Assembly: GCA_016710965.1 (NCBI GenBank)
Contig: JADJTW010000033.1
Location: 72,223 to 136,222 of the forward strand
Origin: Flavobacteriales bacterium
Lineage (GTDB): Bacteria > Bacteroidota > Bacteroidia > Flavobacteriales_F > PHOS-HE28
Length of the DNA: 64,000 nucleotides
Direction of reading: 5' to 3'
Shown in pieces: positions 24,709 through 32,564 of this stretch (the stretch's first letter is position 1; each line of letters begins with the position of its first letter). Below the pieces are notes generated by a model. That model saw only the letters and a list, made by a program, of their open reading frames with translations, ran no database searches and was not told where the DNA came from. The position numbers were made by a program, and so were the translations under genes.

Positions 24709-25926
24709 TCACAACACCTCGGCCACGACGAAGACACTTCCGGTGACCAGCACGAGATCCCCTGGCCCAGCGGCGAGCTGCGCTGCAGAGAAAGCCTTGG
24801 CCACTGGACCGAACGCCTTTCCATGCAAGCCGATCCTTGCCGCTTCTGTCGCCAGTTCGTTGGCATCGAGAGCGCGCGGGATGTCCGCTTTGCAGAAGTA
24901 GTACGTGGCGTTCTGCGGCAGGATGGCCAGGGCGGGCGCGATGTCCTTGTCCGCGACCATGCCGAGGACAATGTGAAGCTGGTCATGCGGCGTGACCGAG
25001 ACCATTTCATTGATCACGCGGAAGCCATCCACGTTGTGGGCTACGTCGGCAATGACCAGCGGCTCGGGAACCAGCACTTCCCAGCGCCCGCGCAGTCCGG
25101 TGTTCCTCACCACGTTCAAAAAACCGTGGATGATCGCGTGGTTGTCGATCCGACATCCGCCTTTGCGCAGTTGATGCACAGCGGCGAAAGCGGTCAGAGC
25201 GTTCTTGCGCTGATGAGCACCGGCAAGCGTTGAGGTGAACGTGTCGGGCATGGTGGCGTCAGCGAACGAGAGTGGGGCGTTCACGGCAGCTGCGGCGCTC
25301 CGGAACACATCGGCCACAGCAACTTGTGATTCGCCGATAACGACCGGCACACCTGGTTTGATGATGCCGGCCTTCTCCTGAGCGATCGCTTCCAATGTGC
25401 CGCCCAGGAACTGCATGTGGTCCCAGCCGATGTTCGTGATGACGCTCACATCGGGTGTGATCACATTGGTGCTGTCGAGCCTGCCGCCCATACCGGTTTC
25501 GATCACGGCGATATCCACCTTCTCCTCCCTGAACCACCACAACGCGAAAGCAACGCCCCACTCGAAGAAGGAAGGCCCGATCGATTCAAAGGCTGCACCG
25601 TACGAGTCGACGAAACGCACCACGGTCTCCTGGGCGACCATTTCACCATTGATGCGGAAACGTTCGCGGAAGTCTTTCAGATGCGGGGACGTATGCAAGC
25701 CTACCCGGTACCCGGCCTCCTGCAGTACGCTCGCGACGAGGGAGCACGTGCTGCCTTTGCCGTTCGTTCCCGCCACATGCACGCAACGCAGGCCATGCTC
25801 GGGGTGCCCCAAAGCACGCATGAGCGCGTGCGTGTTGCTCAGGTCGGCTTTATAGGCCGCCGCGCCGATGCGCTGGAACATGGGAAGCTGCGCGTAGAGG
25901 TACGCCAGCGTCTCCGCGTAGGTCAC
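24709..25926 (-). CDS. folC: Folylpolyglutamate/dihydrofolate synthase
   Basis: Mur-ligase-family enzyme adding glutamate to dihydropteroate and/or folates. The ATP loop VAGTNGKGST is at residues 51-60. The central Mur signature TPDVSVITNIGWDHMQFLG and the ADVAHN segment are present. 405 residues. Starts 1 bp after the tonB stop, so it is the last gene of the exbB-exbD-tonB-folC transcript. Confidence 0.94.
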   Translation of the reverse strand: MTYAETLAYLYAQLPMFQRIGAAAYKADLSNTHALMRALGHPEHGLRCVHVAGTNGKGSTCSLVASVLQEAGYRVGLHTSPHLKDFRERFRINGEMVAQETVVRFVDSYGAAFESIGPSFFEWGVAFALWWFREEKVDIAVIETGMGGRLDSTNVITPDVSVITNIGWDHMQFLGGTLEAIAQEKAGIIKPGVPVVIGESQVAVADVFRSAAAAVNAPLSFADATMPDTFTSTLAGAHQRKNALTAFAAVHQLRKGGCRIDNHAIIHGFLNVVRNTGLRGRWEVLVPEPLVIADVAHNVDGFRVINEMVSVTPHDQLHIVLGMVADKDIAPALAILPQNATYYFCKADIPRALDANELATEAARIGLHGKAFGPVAKAFSAAQLAAGPGDLVLVTGSVFVVAEVL

Positions 25927-25927
25927 C

Positions 25928-26668
25928 TTATTCGAGGATGAAGACGAAGGTCATCTCGCCCTTCTGCTCCGCCGGGCCATTGGGCTTGGCGGTGAATGTG
26001 CATTGCATGGCCGCCTTCTTGGCCAGGTTGAAGAGCACTTGACTGGTGGTGGTGCTGCGATCGAGGTTGAACGCCACGCGTGTCACTCTCCCTTCGCGGT
26101 CCACGAATATGTCCAGCGCCACTTTGCCGCCTTCGTTCGGCCTTTCGTTGATACTGGGCCCACGAGAAAGGCCCCTGCCGGCAAGGCGACCTTCGAAACC
26201 GGCGCCACGGAATGTTCCCATACCGCCATCGCCCGGGTTGGTCGCGTTCTGGTTGTTGCCACCGGGGTCGTCGTTGGAGTTGTCGTTGGGGTTGCCGCTT
26301 GGGTTGAAGAGGGTGTTCGGGTTCGGTTTGCGCGGCTTGGGAGCGGGGTCCGGCTTCTTCACCGGTTTCACAGGCTTGGGCGCTTCCACCTCGCTCTCTT
26401 CTTCGGTGGCCACATCCTCGGGCGACGCGGGTGTGGCGTTGCTCTCCGAAGGAGCTTGCGGCGAGCCAGGGTCGGTGGCCGGGTCGCCGCCGCTCAATCC
26501 TCCCGCTTCTTCGAAAGCCAGTTCGATCCCTTCTTCCTCGGGCAGTGGGTCTGGTTGCGAGAGGCCGATGAACAAGAAGAGGAGCAGGATGAGCGCGTGG
26601 AAGATCCCTGACACGATCATGCCGGTGCGGCGATCGCGTTGCTGCTGTTCGATCACGATGGTGCTCAT
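25928..26668 (-). CDS. tonB: Energy transducer TonB
   Basis: Inner-membrane-anchored periplasmic protein that passes proton-motive energy from ExbB/ExbD to outer-membrane transporters. From ATG 26668 (246 residues) there is one transmembrane helix at about 17-38, an acidic then Pro/Lys-rich periplasmic arm (EAPKPVKPVKKPDPAPKPRK), a low-complexity Asn/Gly linker, and a C-terminal TonB-like domain (GGKVALDIFVDREGRVTRVA). The frame runs upstream to 26737 but those residues are Arg-rich and not homologous. A role in Tol-like envelope function is an alternative. Confidence 0.87.
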   Translation of the reverse strand: MSTIVIEQQQRDRRTGMIVSGIFHALILLLFLFIGLSQPDPLPEEEGIELAFEEAGGLSGGDPATDPGSPQAPSESNATPASPEDVATEEESEVEAPKPVKPVKKPDPAPKPRKPNPNTLFNPSGNPNDNSNDDPGGNNQNATNPGDGGMGTFRGAGFEGRLAGRGLSRGPSINERPNEGGKVALDIFVDREGRVTRVAFNLDRSTTTSQVLFNLAKKAAMQCTFTAKPNGPAEQKGEMTFVFILE

Positions 26669-26743
26669 GGCGTGGGATATTTCAGATCGTGCGCCGTTCC
26701 GGTCGTTCCGCTTCGCCCTCGCGGGGCGCATCATCATGCGCCC

Positions 26744-27139
26744 CTACTCCGGTTTGGTGGCCAGGATGATCTTCCACTTGTTGCGTTTTGCGATATCGAG
26801 CACGCTCACCGTGATGCCTGTGGGCACGCTCTGGTCCACGTGCATCACGATGGCCTGGTCCTCCGGGTGCTTGCTCATTTCGTCCTTCAGTACCCCTTCG
26901 AGGTCGGCGGGTTCGATCAGTGCATTGTTCACGCTGAAGTGCTGGTCGGCATCGATGCGCACGGCTACCTTGGGCTTCTCCTTGGTCTTGTTGGCGCTCT
27001 TGGGCAGGTCCACAGGAAGGGCGTACGGGCTGACGAGCGTGCTGACGATGACGAAGAAGATGAGGAGGAGGAAGACCAGGTCCGTCATGGAGCTCATGCT
27101 GAACCCCGGATCCACTTTATGCGAGCCCTTCAATGCCAT
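26744..27139 (-). CDS. exbD: ExbD/TolR biopolymer transport protein
   Basis: 131 residues with one N-terminal transmembrane helix (about 14-40, SSMTDLVFLLLIFFVIVST) carrying the conserved proton-path aspartate, then a periplasmic ExbD domain with QAIVMHVDQSVPTG. It partners ExbB upstream (6 bp gap) and TonB downstream. Confidence 0.92.
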   Translation of the reverse strand: MALKGSHKVDPGFSMSSMTDLVFLLLIFFVIVSTLVSPYALPVDLPKSANKTKEKPKVAVRIDADQHFSVNNALIEPADLEGVLKDEMSKHPEDQAIVMHVDQSVPTGITVSVLDIAKRNKWKIILATKPE

Positions 27140-27145
27140 GGCCGT

Positions 27146-27859
27146 TTACTTGGAAGGTGAATCGAGCACGTCCATGAAGGCGATGGTGGTGGCTTCCATG
27201 TTCTGCACCACCTTGCCCACGCGGGCCACAAGCGTGTTGTAGGCCACATAGGCGATGATGCCGATCACCAGGCCGGCCACCGTGGTGACTATGGCCTGCA
27301 TGATGCCGCCGCTGAGCTGCGAGATCTCCACCCCGGCGCCGCTGATCTTCATGGTGTGGAAGGTGACGATCATGCCGATGACCGTGCCGAGGAAGCCGAT
27401 CATGGGCGCTGCACCCGCGATGGTCGCCAGCACACTGAGCCCCTTCTCGAGCTGATACACCTCGAGGCGCCCGGAGTTCTCGATGCTCACTTCGATGTCC
27501 TTGAGCGGCTTGCCGATCCGGCTGATCCCCTTGTCGAGCATGCGCGCTATGGGCGAGCTTGTCTGCGAGCAGAGGTTGCGTGCGCTGTCGATCTTCCCCT
27601 CGTGGATATAGTCCCTGATCTTGTTCATGAAGTCTTTCTCCTCGCGAAGCGCGCGGCGAATGGCCATGCTGCGCTCGATGATGATGTAGATGGCGATGAG
27701 CGACATGATGCCCAGCGGCCCCATGATGTACCAGCCACCATCGACGATGAGCTGCCAGATGGAGATGGTCTCCATGACGGGCTCGGCAGGTGTGGCAGCG
27801 GTGGCTTGGTCCACCACCTGGCGGGCTTGTTCGATCTGGGCGAAGAGCGGGAGTTGCAT
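27146..27859 (-). CDS. exbB: ExbB/TolQ/MotA family proton channel
   Basis: 237 residues with three transmembrane segments: near residues 35-60, and the channel pair within VLATIAGAAPMIGFLGTVIGMI and GIMQAIVTTVAGLVIGIIAYVAYN. The MotA/TolQ/ExbB domain fills the second half. First gene of the energising operon; it begins 47 bp after the glutamate dehydrogenase stop, so it may also be read from that promoter. Confidence 0.92.
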   Translation of the reverse strand: MQLPLFAQIEQARQVVDQATAATPAEPVMETISIWQLIVDGGWYIMGPLGIMSLIAIYIIIERSMAIRRALREEKDFMNKIRDYIHEGKIDSARNLCSQTSSPIARMLDKGISRIGKPLKDIEVSIENSGRLEVYQLEKGLSVLATIAGAAPMIGFLGTVIGMIVTFHTMKISGAGVEISQLSGGIMQAIVTTVAGLVIGIIAYVAYNTLVARVGKVVQNMEATTIAFMDVLDSPSK

Positions 27860-27906
27860 CGGTGCGGTGTTGAGATGGAACGATGAAGTCGTTGGATGAA
27901 GTATGA

Positions 27907-29130
27907 TCAGGTCAGACGGGCCAGCGCGATCTCGAAGGCCGTGCGGGTAAGGTAAGTGGGGCTGCTATGGCGCGCGTGGGTTTGTACAAGGGCTTCGCCG
28001 ATCACTTGGCTCACATCTTCGAAGATGGCCTTGTCCGTGAGCGGGGAGCCCGGTTGCATGCAGTAGGCGAAGACGCGGGCCATGCCGCAGTTGGCGATGA
28101 AGTCGGGGATGACGCTGACGCGGCCGTCGGCGTGCTCGGCGATGGGGCCGTAGAAGATCTGGGGGTCGGCGAAGGGGACGTTGGCGCCGCTGCTGATCAC
28201 TTGGAGGCCGGCGGCTGCCATGCGATCCACCTGGTCCTTGGTGATGAGGCGGCTGGCGGCGCAAGGCAGGAAGACCTCGGCGCCGAGGTCCCAGATGCGG
28301 GCGTTCACTTCCTCGAAGGGCAGCATGTCCTGCGTGCGCAGGCTGTTGCCGTCCTTATCCATGAAGAGCGTGCGCACCTGTTCGGCTGAGAAGCCATCGG
28401 GAACCAAGGCGCCGCCGTGCCTGTCGATGATGCCCACGATGCGCGCGCCCTGCTGGGCGAGGTAATAGCCAGCGGCCGCGGCCACATTGCCCCAGCCCTG
28501 CACGATGACGCGCTTGCCCTTCACATCGCCACCATAGATGCCATAGAAGTGGCGCACGCTTTCGGCTACACCCCAACCGGTGATCATGTCGGCTACGGCG
28601 TACTTGCCGGGTACCGGCACATAGGCGGTGTCGTTCACCACTTTGCTCACGCCAGTGCGCAGTTGTTCGATCGCCTTGGCCTTCACGCCTTCGGCGCTGC
28701 CGATGTGGCCATTGACCACGCCCTCCTGTGGGTGGCGCAGGCCGTAACGCTCGGTGATGGGGATCACATCGTGCAACTCATCCACGTTGAGGTCGCCGCC
28801 GGTGCCGTAGTAGTTCTTCAGCAGCGGCATGACGGCCTTGTACCAGCGATCGAGCACTTCGCGCTTGCGCGGATCGGCGGGGTCGAAGTCGATGCCGCTC
28901 TTGGCGCCGCCGATGGGCGGGCCGCAGACGCTGAACTTGACCTCCATGGTCTTGGCGAGGCTCTCGACCTCGCGGCGGTCGAGCCCTTTTCGCATGCGGG
29001 TGCCGCCACCTGCAGCGCCGCCGCGCAGGCTGTTGATGACCACCCAGCCCCGCGCACCGGTGGGTGCATCGCTCCATTCGAAGATGATCTCGGGGGCGCG
29101 CTCCTCGAAGCGCCGCAGGGCATCACGCAT
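27907..29130 (-). CDS. Glu/Leu/Phe/Val dehydrogenase
   Basis: Oxidative deaminase, most likely glutamate dehydrogenase, linking glutamate to 2-oxoglutarate and ammonia. The catalytic lysine segment PPIGGAKSGIDFDP, the KNYYGTGGDLNVDE segment and the nucleotide-binding motif VQGWGNVAAAAGYYLA are present. I choose ATG 29130 (407 residues): homology starts there, and the promoter element TACTTTCG lies 21 bp upstream. A longer frame reaches ATG 29256 but would run through that promoter. Coenzyme preference is not clear from motifs. Confidence 0.88.
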   Translation of the reverse strand: MRDALRRFEERAPEIIFEWSDAPTGARGWVVINSLRGGAAGGGTRMRKGLDRREVESLAKTMEVKFSVCGPPIGGAKSGIDFDPADPRKREVLDRWYKAVMPLLKNYYGTGGDLNVDELHDVIPITERYGLRHPQEGVVNGHIGSAEGVKAKAIEQLRTGVSKVVNDTAYVPVPGKYAVADMITGWGVAESVRHFYGIYGGDVKGKRVIVQGWGNVAAAAGYYLAQQGARIVGIIDRHGGALVPDGFSAEQVRTLFMDKDGNSLRTQDMLPFEEVNARIWDLGAEVFLPCAASRLITKDQVDRMAAAGLQVISSGANVPFADPQIFYGPIAEHADGRVSVIPDFIANCGMARVFAYCMQPGSPLTDKAIFEDVSQVIGEALVQTHARHSSPTYLTRTAFEIALARLT

Positions 29131-29151
29131 CACCAGGCTTTTCGCTTGGGG

Positions 29152-29159
29152 CGAAAGTA
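29152..29159 (-). promoter_or_regulatory. Promoter -7-like element (TACTTTCG)
   Basis: One mismatch to TAnnTTTG, followed by CCCC; identical to the element before carB. It supports the shorter start of the dehydrogenase. Confidence 0.5.
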
Positions 29160-29302
29160 ACCCGGTGCCTAGGCGCTGCTTTCCCGCTGGATGCGGGTTA
29201 TCCAAGGGGGGTGTTGATAGGGAGTGACCGTCCCTCGTTCTTGGAGATTTGATCATGGAAAGTTCGACCGGCCGTTCATCTACATGCAATCGCTCAGATA
29301 AA

Positions 29303-30403
29303 TCACGGCAGATACACCGCCCCGCCCACGCTATCCCTCTTCGCACCGGTCACGCTGGCTAGTGCATTCACCTCGCCGCGCATGCGCAACACGCCCAGTA
29401 GCGCGAAGACCAATGCTTCCTTGAAGTCGATGGTGCGCTTGTCTGGGATCTCGATAGGTGCTTGCACATGCCGTCCCTGCGGGAGGCAGGCCGCGCGGAT
29501 GCGTTCGAGGAGATAGGTGTTGTGCGCACCACCGCCCGTGACAAGCACCGGAGAGCGTACTCCCTTGAGCGCCGTGCCGAGTTGTTGGGCGATATGCTCC
29601 ACCACCGTGTGCATGCGGTCAGCGAGTGGCACATGGGGATCATCGATCAATGGACGGAGTTGTTCGTTGAACCATTCGCGGCCGAGCGAACGAGGTGGCT
29701 TCTGGCGGTGGAAGGGAAGCGCGTTCAGTTCGGCGAGGAGAGGGTCATGGACCGTTCCACTTCGCGCGATCGCTCCCTTGGCGTCGTAGGCCTTGCCCGC
29801 TTGGTTGGCGAGGAAGTTGAGCGCCTGGTTGGCGATACACACGTCGTAACCGATGACCCGTTTCGCATTGTGCATGCTGATGTTGCAGATGCCGCCGAGG
29901 TTGATGAAGGCCTTGTATTGCGGGAAGAGCAGTTTCTCACCCAAAGGCACCAAGGGCGCGCCCTGTCCGCCGAGGGCCATGTCCGTCGTGCGGAAGTCGC
30001 AGACCGTGGTGATGCCGCTGATGGCCGCGATGCTGGCCCCGGATCCGATCTGCGCGGTGAGCGCGGCGCGTGGCTTGTGGAAGATTGTGTGACCATGAGA
30101 AGCGATCAGGTCCACCTTCGTGTTCGCAAGGGTCTTGGATGCGCGGCCGATGAACTCGCCCAATTCCAGATCCAGCATGGCCAGGTCATGGGCTGATCCG
30201 CTCATCACTTCCGCCAGACGGGCGCGCAGCCGGGCCGGGAAGGGGAGGGTCTTTGCCTTTTCGATCTCGAACGACCAGCGACCGTTCAACTCCTTCAACC
30301 TGCACAACGCCAGGTCCAGCCCATCGAGGGAACTCCCGCTCATGGCACCGATCACTCGATATGCGCTTCCGGCGGTGCGCTTCTTACTGGTGTTGGCGGG
30401 CAT
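29303..30403 (-). CDS. anmK: Anhydro-N-acetylmuramic acid kinase
   Basis: Phosphorylates and hydrates 1,6-anhydro-MurNAc to MurNAc-6-phosphate in cell-wall recycling. The 366 residues show the ASKHA-type phosphate loop IGAMSGSSLDGLDLALC, DLIASHGHTIFHKP, FINLGGICNIS and the adenosine-binding VLVTGGGAHN. The start at 30403 lies 9 bp from a -7-like element. Divergent from the acyl-CoA dehydrogenase. Downstream recycling genes (murQ) are not in view. Confidence 0.93.
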   Translation of the reverse strand: MPANTSKKRTAGSAYRVIGAMSGSSLDGLDLALCRLKELNGRWSFEIEKAKTLPFPARLRARLAEVMSGSAHDLAMLDLELGEFIGRASKTLANTKVDLIASHGHTIFHKPRAALTAQIGSGASIAAISGITTVCDFRTTDMALGGQGAPLVPLGEKLLFPQYKAFINLGGICNISMHNAKRVIGYDVCIANQALNFLANQAGKAYDAKGAIARSGTVHDPLLAELNALPFHRQKPPRSLGREWFNEQLRPLIDDPHVPLADRMHTVVEHIAQQLGTALKGVRSPVLVTGGGAHNTYLLERIRAACLPQGRHVQAPIEIPDKRTIDFKEALVFALLGVLRMRGEVNALASVTGAKRDSVGGAVYLP

Positions 30404-30412
30404 GGTGGCGGG

Positions 30413-30420
30413 CGAAGGTA
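30413..30420 (-). promoter_or_regulatory. Promoter -7-like element (TACCTTCG) of anmK
   Basis: One mismatch to TAnnTTTG, 9 bp before the anmK ATG. Only 5 bp separate it from the oppositely oriented element of the acyl-CoA dehydrogenase. Confidence 0.4.
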
Positions 30421-30425
30421 TCGGC

Positions 30426-30433
30426 TACTTTTA
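30426..30433 (+). promoter_or_regulatory. Promoter -7-like element (TACTTTTA) of acyl-CoA dehydrogenase
   Basis: One mismatch to TAnnTTTG, followed by CCGCCCC as at the ribosomal-protein promoters. ATG lies 19 bp downstream. Confidence 0.45.
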
Positions 30434-30452
30434 CCGCCCCCATTTCAGCGCC

Positions 30453-31622
30453 ATGCAAGACACCGCCACACTAGCCGGATTGAACTTTGAACTGAGTGAA
30501 GAGCAGATCGCAGTGCGCGATGCTGCCCGCGATTTCGCGCAGAACGTATTGAAGCCCGGGGTGATCGACCGCGATCGTGAGCAGCGTTTCCCGAAGGAGG
30601 AGATCAGGCAGCTCGGCGAGCTCGGTTTCCTGGGCATGATGGTGAGCCCGGAGTATGGCGGCGGTGGGATGGACACCATCAGCTACGTGCTGGCGATGGA
30701 GGAGATCAGCAAGATCGACGCGAGCGCGAGCGTGGTGATGAGCGTGAACAACAGCCTCGTGTGCTGGGGTCTTGAGCAATTCGGCAACGAGGAGCAGAAG
30801 CGGAAGTACCTGGTGCCCCTGGCCAAAGGCGAAGTGATCGGTGCCTTCTGCCTGAGCGAACCGGAAGCGGGCAGCGATGCGACCAGCCAGCGCACTACCG
30901 CCATCGACAAGGGCGACCACTACCTGCTGAACGGTACCAAGAACTGGATTACCAACGGCGGCACGGCGAGCACCTACCTGGTGATGGCGCAGACCGACGC
31001 GGCCAAGGGCCACAAGGGGATCAACTGCCTGATCGTGGAGAAGGGCATGCCCGGCTTCGTGGTGGGCCCGAAGGAGGACAAGCTCGGCATCCGCGGCAGC
31101 GACACGCACAGCCTGATGTTCCAGGACGTGAAGGTGCCGAAGGAGAACCGCATCGGTGCCGACGGCTTCGGCTTCACCTTCGCCATGAAGACCTTGGGCG
31201 GTGGCCGCATCGGCATCGCTTCACAGGCATTGGGCATTGCCAGTGGCGCCTACGAACTAGCACTTGCCTACAGCAAGGAGCGCAAGGCCTTCGGCAAGGC
31301 CATCAGCGAGCACCAGGCCATCGCCTTCAAGCTCGCTGATATGGCCACGGAGATAGAGGCGGCGCGTTTGCTTTGTCTCAAGGCCGCCTGGCTGAAGGAC
31401 CAGCACCTCAACTACGACCAGGCCAGCGCCATGGCGAAGGTCTTCGCCAGCGAGGTGGCCATGCGCACCACTGTGGAGGCCGTGCAGGTGCATGGGGGCT
31501 ACGGGTACGTGAAGGAGTACCACGTGGAGCGCCTGATGCGCGACGCCAAGATCACGCAGATCTACGAGGGCACCAGCGAGGTGCAGCGCATCGTGATCAG
31601 CCGCGGGGTGCTGAAGGGCTGA
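30453..31622 (+). CDS. Acyl-CoA dehydrogenase
   Basis: FAD flavoprotein introducing the 2,3 double bond in acyl-CoA during beta-oxidation or branched-chain amino-acid breakdown. 389 residues: N-terminal helical domain (LSEEQIAVRDAARDFA), beta domain (AFCLSEPEAGSDA, GTKNWITNGGTA), and C-terminal domain with VQVHGGYGYVKEYHVERLMRD and the catalytic-glutamate segment IYEGTSEVQRI. Typical of short-chain/butyryl-CoA-type enzymes. The frame is open further up, but ATG 30453 follows the promoter element and starts the homology. Confidence 0.93.
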   Translation: MQDTATLAGLNFELSEEQIAVRDAARDFAQNVLKPGVIDRDREQRFPKEEIRQLGELGFLGMMVSPEYGGGGMDTISYVLAMEEISKIDASASVVMSVNNSLVCWGLEQFGNEEQKRKYLVPLAKGEVIGAFCLSEPEAGSDATSQRTTAIDKGDHYLLNGTKNWITNGGTASTYLVMAQTDAAKGHKGINCLIVEKGMPGFVVGPKEDKLGIRGSDTHSLMFQDVKVPKENRIGADGFGFTFAMKTLGGGRIGIASQALGIASGAYELALAYSKERKAFGKAISEHQAIAFKLADMATEIEAARLLCLKAAWLKDQHLNYDQASAMAKVFASEVAMRTTVEAVQVHGGYGYVKEYHVERLMRDAKITQIYEGTSEVQRIVISRGVLKG

Positions 31623-31710
31623 CCGGCGGGTATCATCGGCCGGGCGATAACCACGAACGATCGTTGAAAGGCGTTCGTCGCCATTGCCTGGCGTTCGTCG
31701 GGCGTCCCGC

Positions 31711-31718
31711 TATCTTTC
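31711..31718 (+). promoter_or_regulatory. Promoter -7-like element before polysaccharide operon
   Basis: TATCTTTC, one mismatch to TAnnTTTG, 58 bp before the first gene of the wza-wzc-wzx unit. Confidence 0.4.
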
Positions 31719-31776
31719 GGCCGTGCCGCGCGCCCGCAACCGCCCATTCCGCTGCGCATGGCGATCCAAGCCGAAC

Positions 31777-32562
31777 ATGATGCGATCACGATCCCTGTTG
31801 CTGCCGCTCCTTGTGCTTATGGTGCTACTGGGTTCCTGCGTAGGCCGCCGCAGCATCAACTACCTCAACGACCCATCGCTGACACCAGGTGCCAGCAAGC
31901 TCTTCGAGAACCAGAAGTTCGAGTACCGCATCCAGGTGAACGATGTGCTGAGCATACGTGTACTGGGCCTGCAGGAGGAGCAGCATCGCCAGTTCAACGT
32001 GGAAGGCCAGCAGGGATCGGCCATGATCAGCGATGCCGGGCTTTTCGTCAACGGTTTCAGCGTGGACAAGAACGGACAGATCCAATTGCCACAGGCTGGC
32101 AAGTTGAAAGTGCAGGGCCTTACCGTGGGCGAAGCACAGGAACTGGTGCAGAAGAAGATCAGCGAGTTCTTCCCTTATGCCACCGTGATCCTCAAGATGG
32201 TGAACTGGCGCGTGAGCGTGCTGGGCAACGTGTCGCGCCCGGGAGCCTTCATGGTGTACAGCAACCAGATCACCATACTGGATGCGTTGGCCATGGCCGG
32301 CGGGCCGAATGAACTGGCCGATAAGAGCCACGTGACGCTCATGCGGCAGAGCGATCGCGGGGTGCAGGCGCTCTACGTGGACCTGAGCAACACCAATGTG
32401 CTGCGCAGCGAGTACTACTACCTGCTGCCCAACGACATCGTGTACGTGCCCGCCTTGCGCGCGCGGAGCGGCCGCCTCAACTTGGAGGTGCTGGCGATCA
32501 TCCTAAGCACCTTGAGCACGGCCGCCGTGGTATTCACTGTGATCCAGAACAACACCAACTGA
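31777..32562 (+). CDS. Wza-like polysaccharide export lipoprotein
   Basis: 261 residues. Lipoprotein signal with lipobox LLGSC (C21), then a poly-saccharide export (SLBB-related) domain (YRIQVNDVLSIRVLG, NGQIQLPQAGKLKVQGLTVG, VLGNVSRPGAFMVYSNQITILDAL). The C-terminus ends with a hydrophobic stretch. It should form the outer-membrane exit channel of a Wzx/Wzy-type pathway with the BY-kinase gene that follows 2 bp later. Start ATG 31777 (or the adjacent ATG 31780). Confidence 0.9.
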   Translation: MMRSRSLLLPLLVLMVLLGSCVGRRSINYLNDPSLTPGASKLFENQKFEYRIQVNDVLSIRVLGLQEEQHRQFNVEGQQGSAMISDAGLFVNGFSVDKNGQIQLPQAGKLKVQGLTVGEAQELVQKKISEFFPYATVILKMVNWRVSVLGNVSRPGAFMVYSNQITILDALAMAGGPNELADKSHVTLMRQSDRGVQALYVDLSNTNVLRSEYYYLLPNDIVYVPALRARSGRLNLEVLAIILSTLSTAAVVFTVIQNNTN

Positions 32563-32564
32563 GC

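Noticed and set aside
24452..24712. Open frame with repeated GGIAQLVQS peptides
   Set aside because: It is translation of tRNA-Val sequences (GGAGGCATAGCTCAG...), not a protein repeat.
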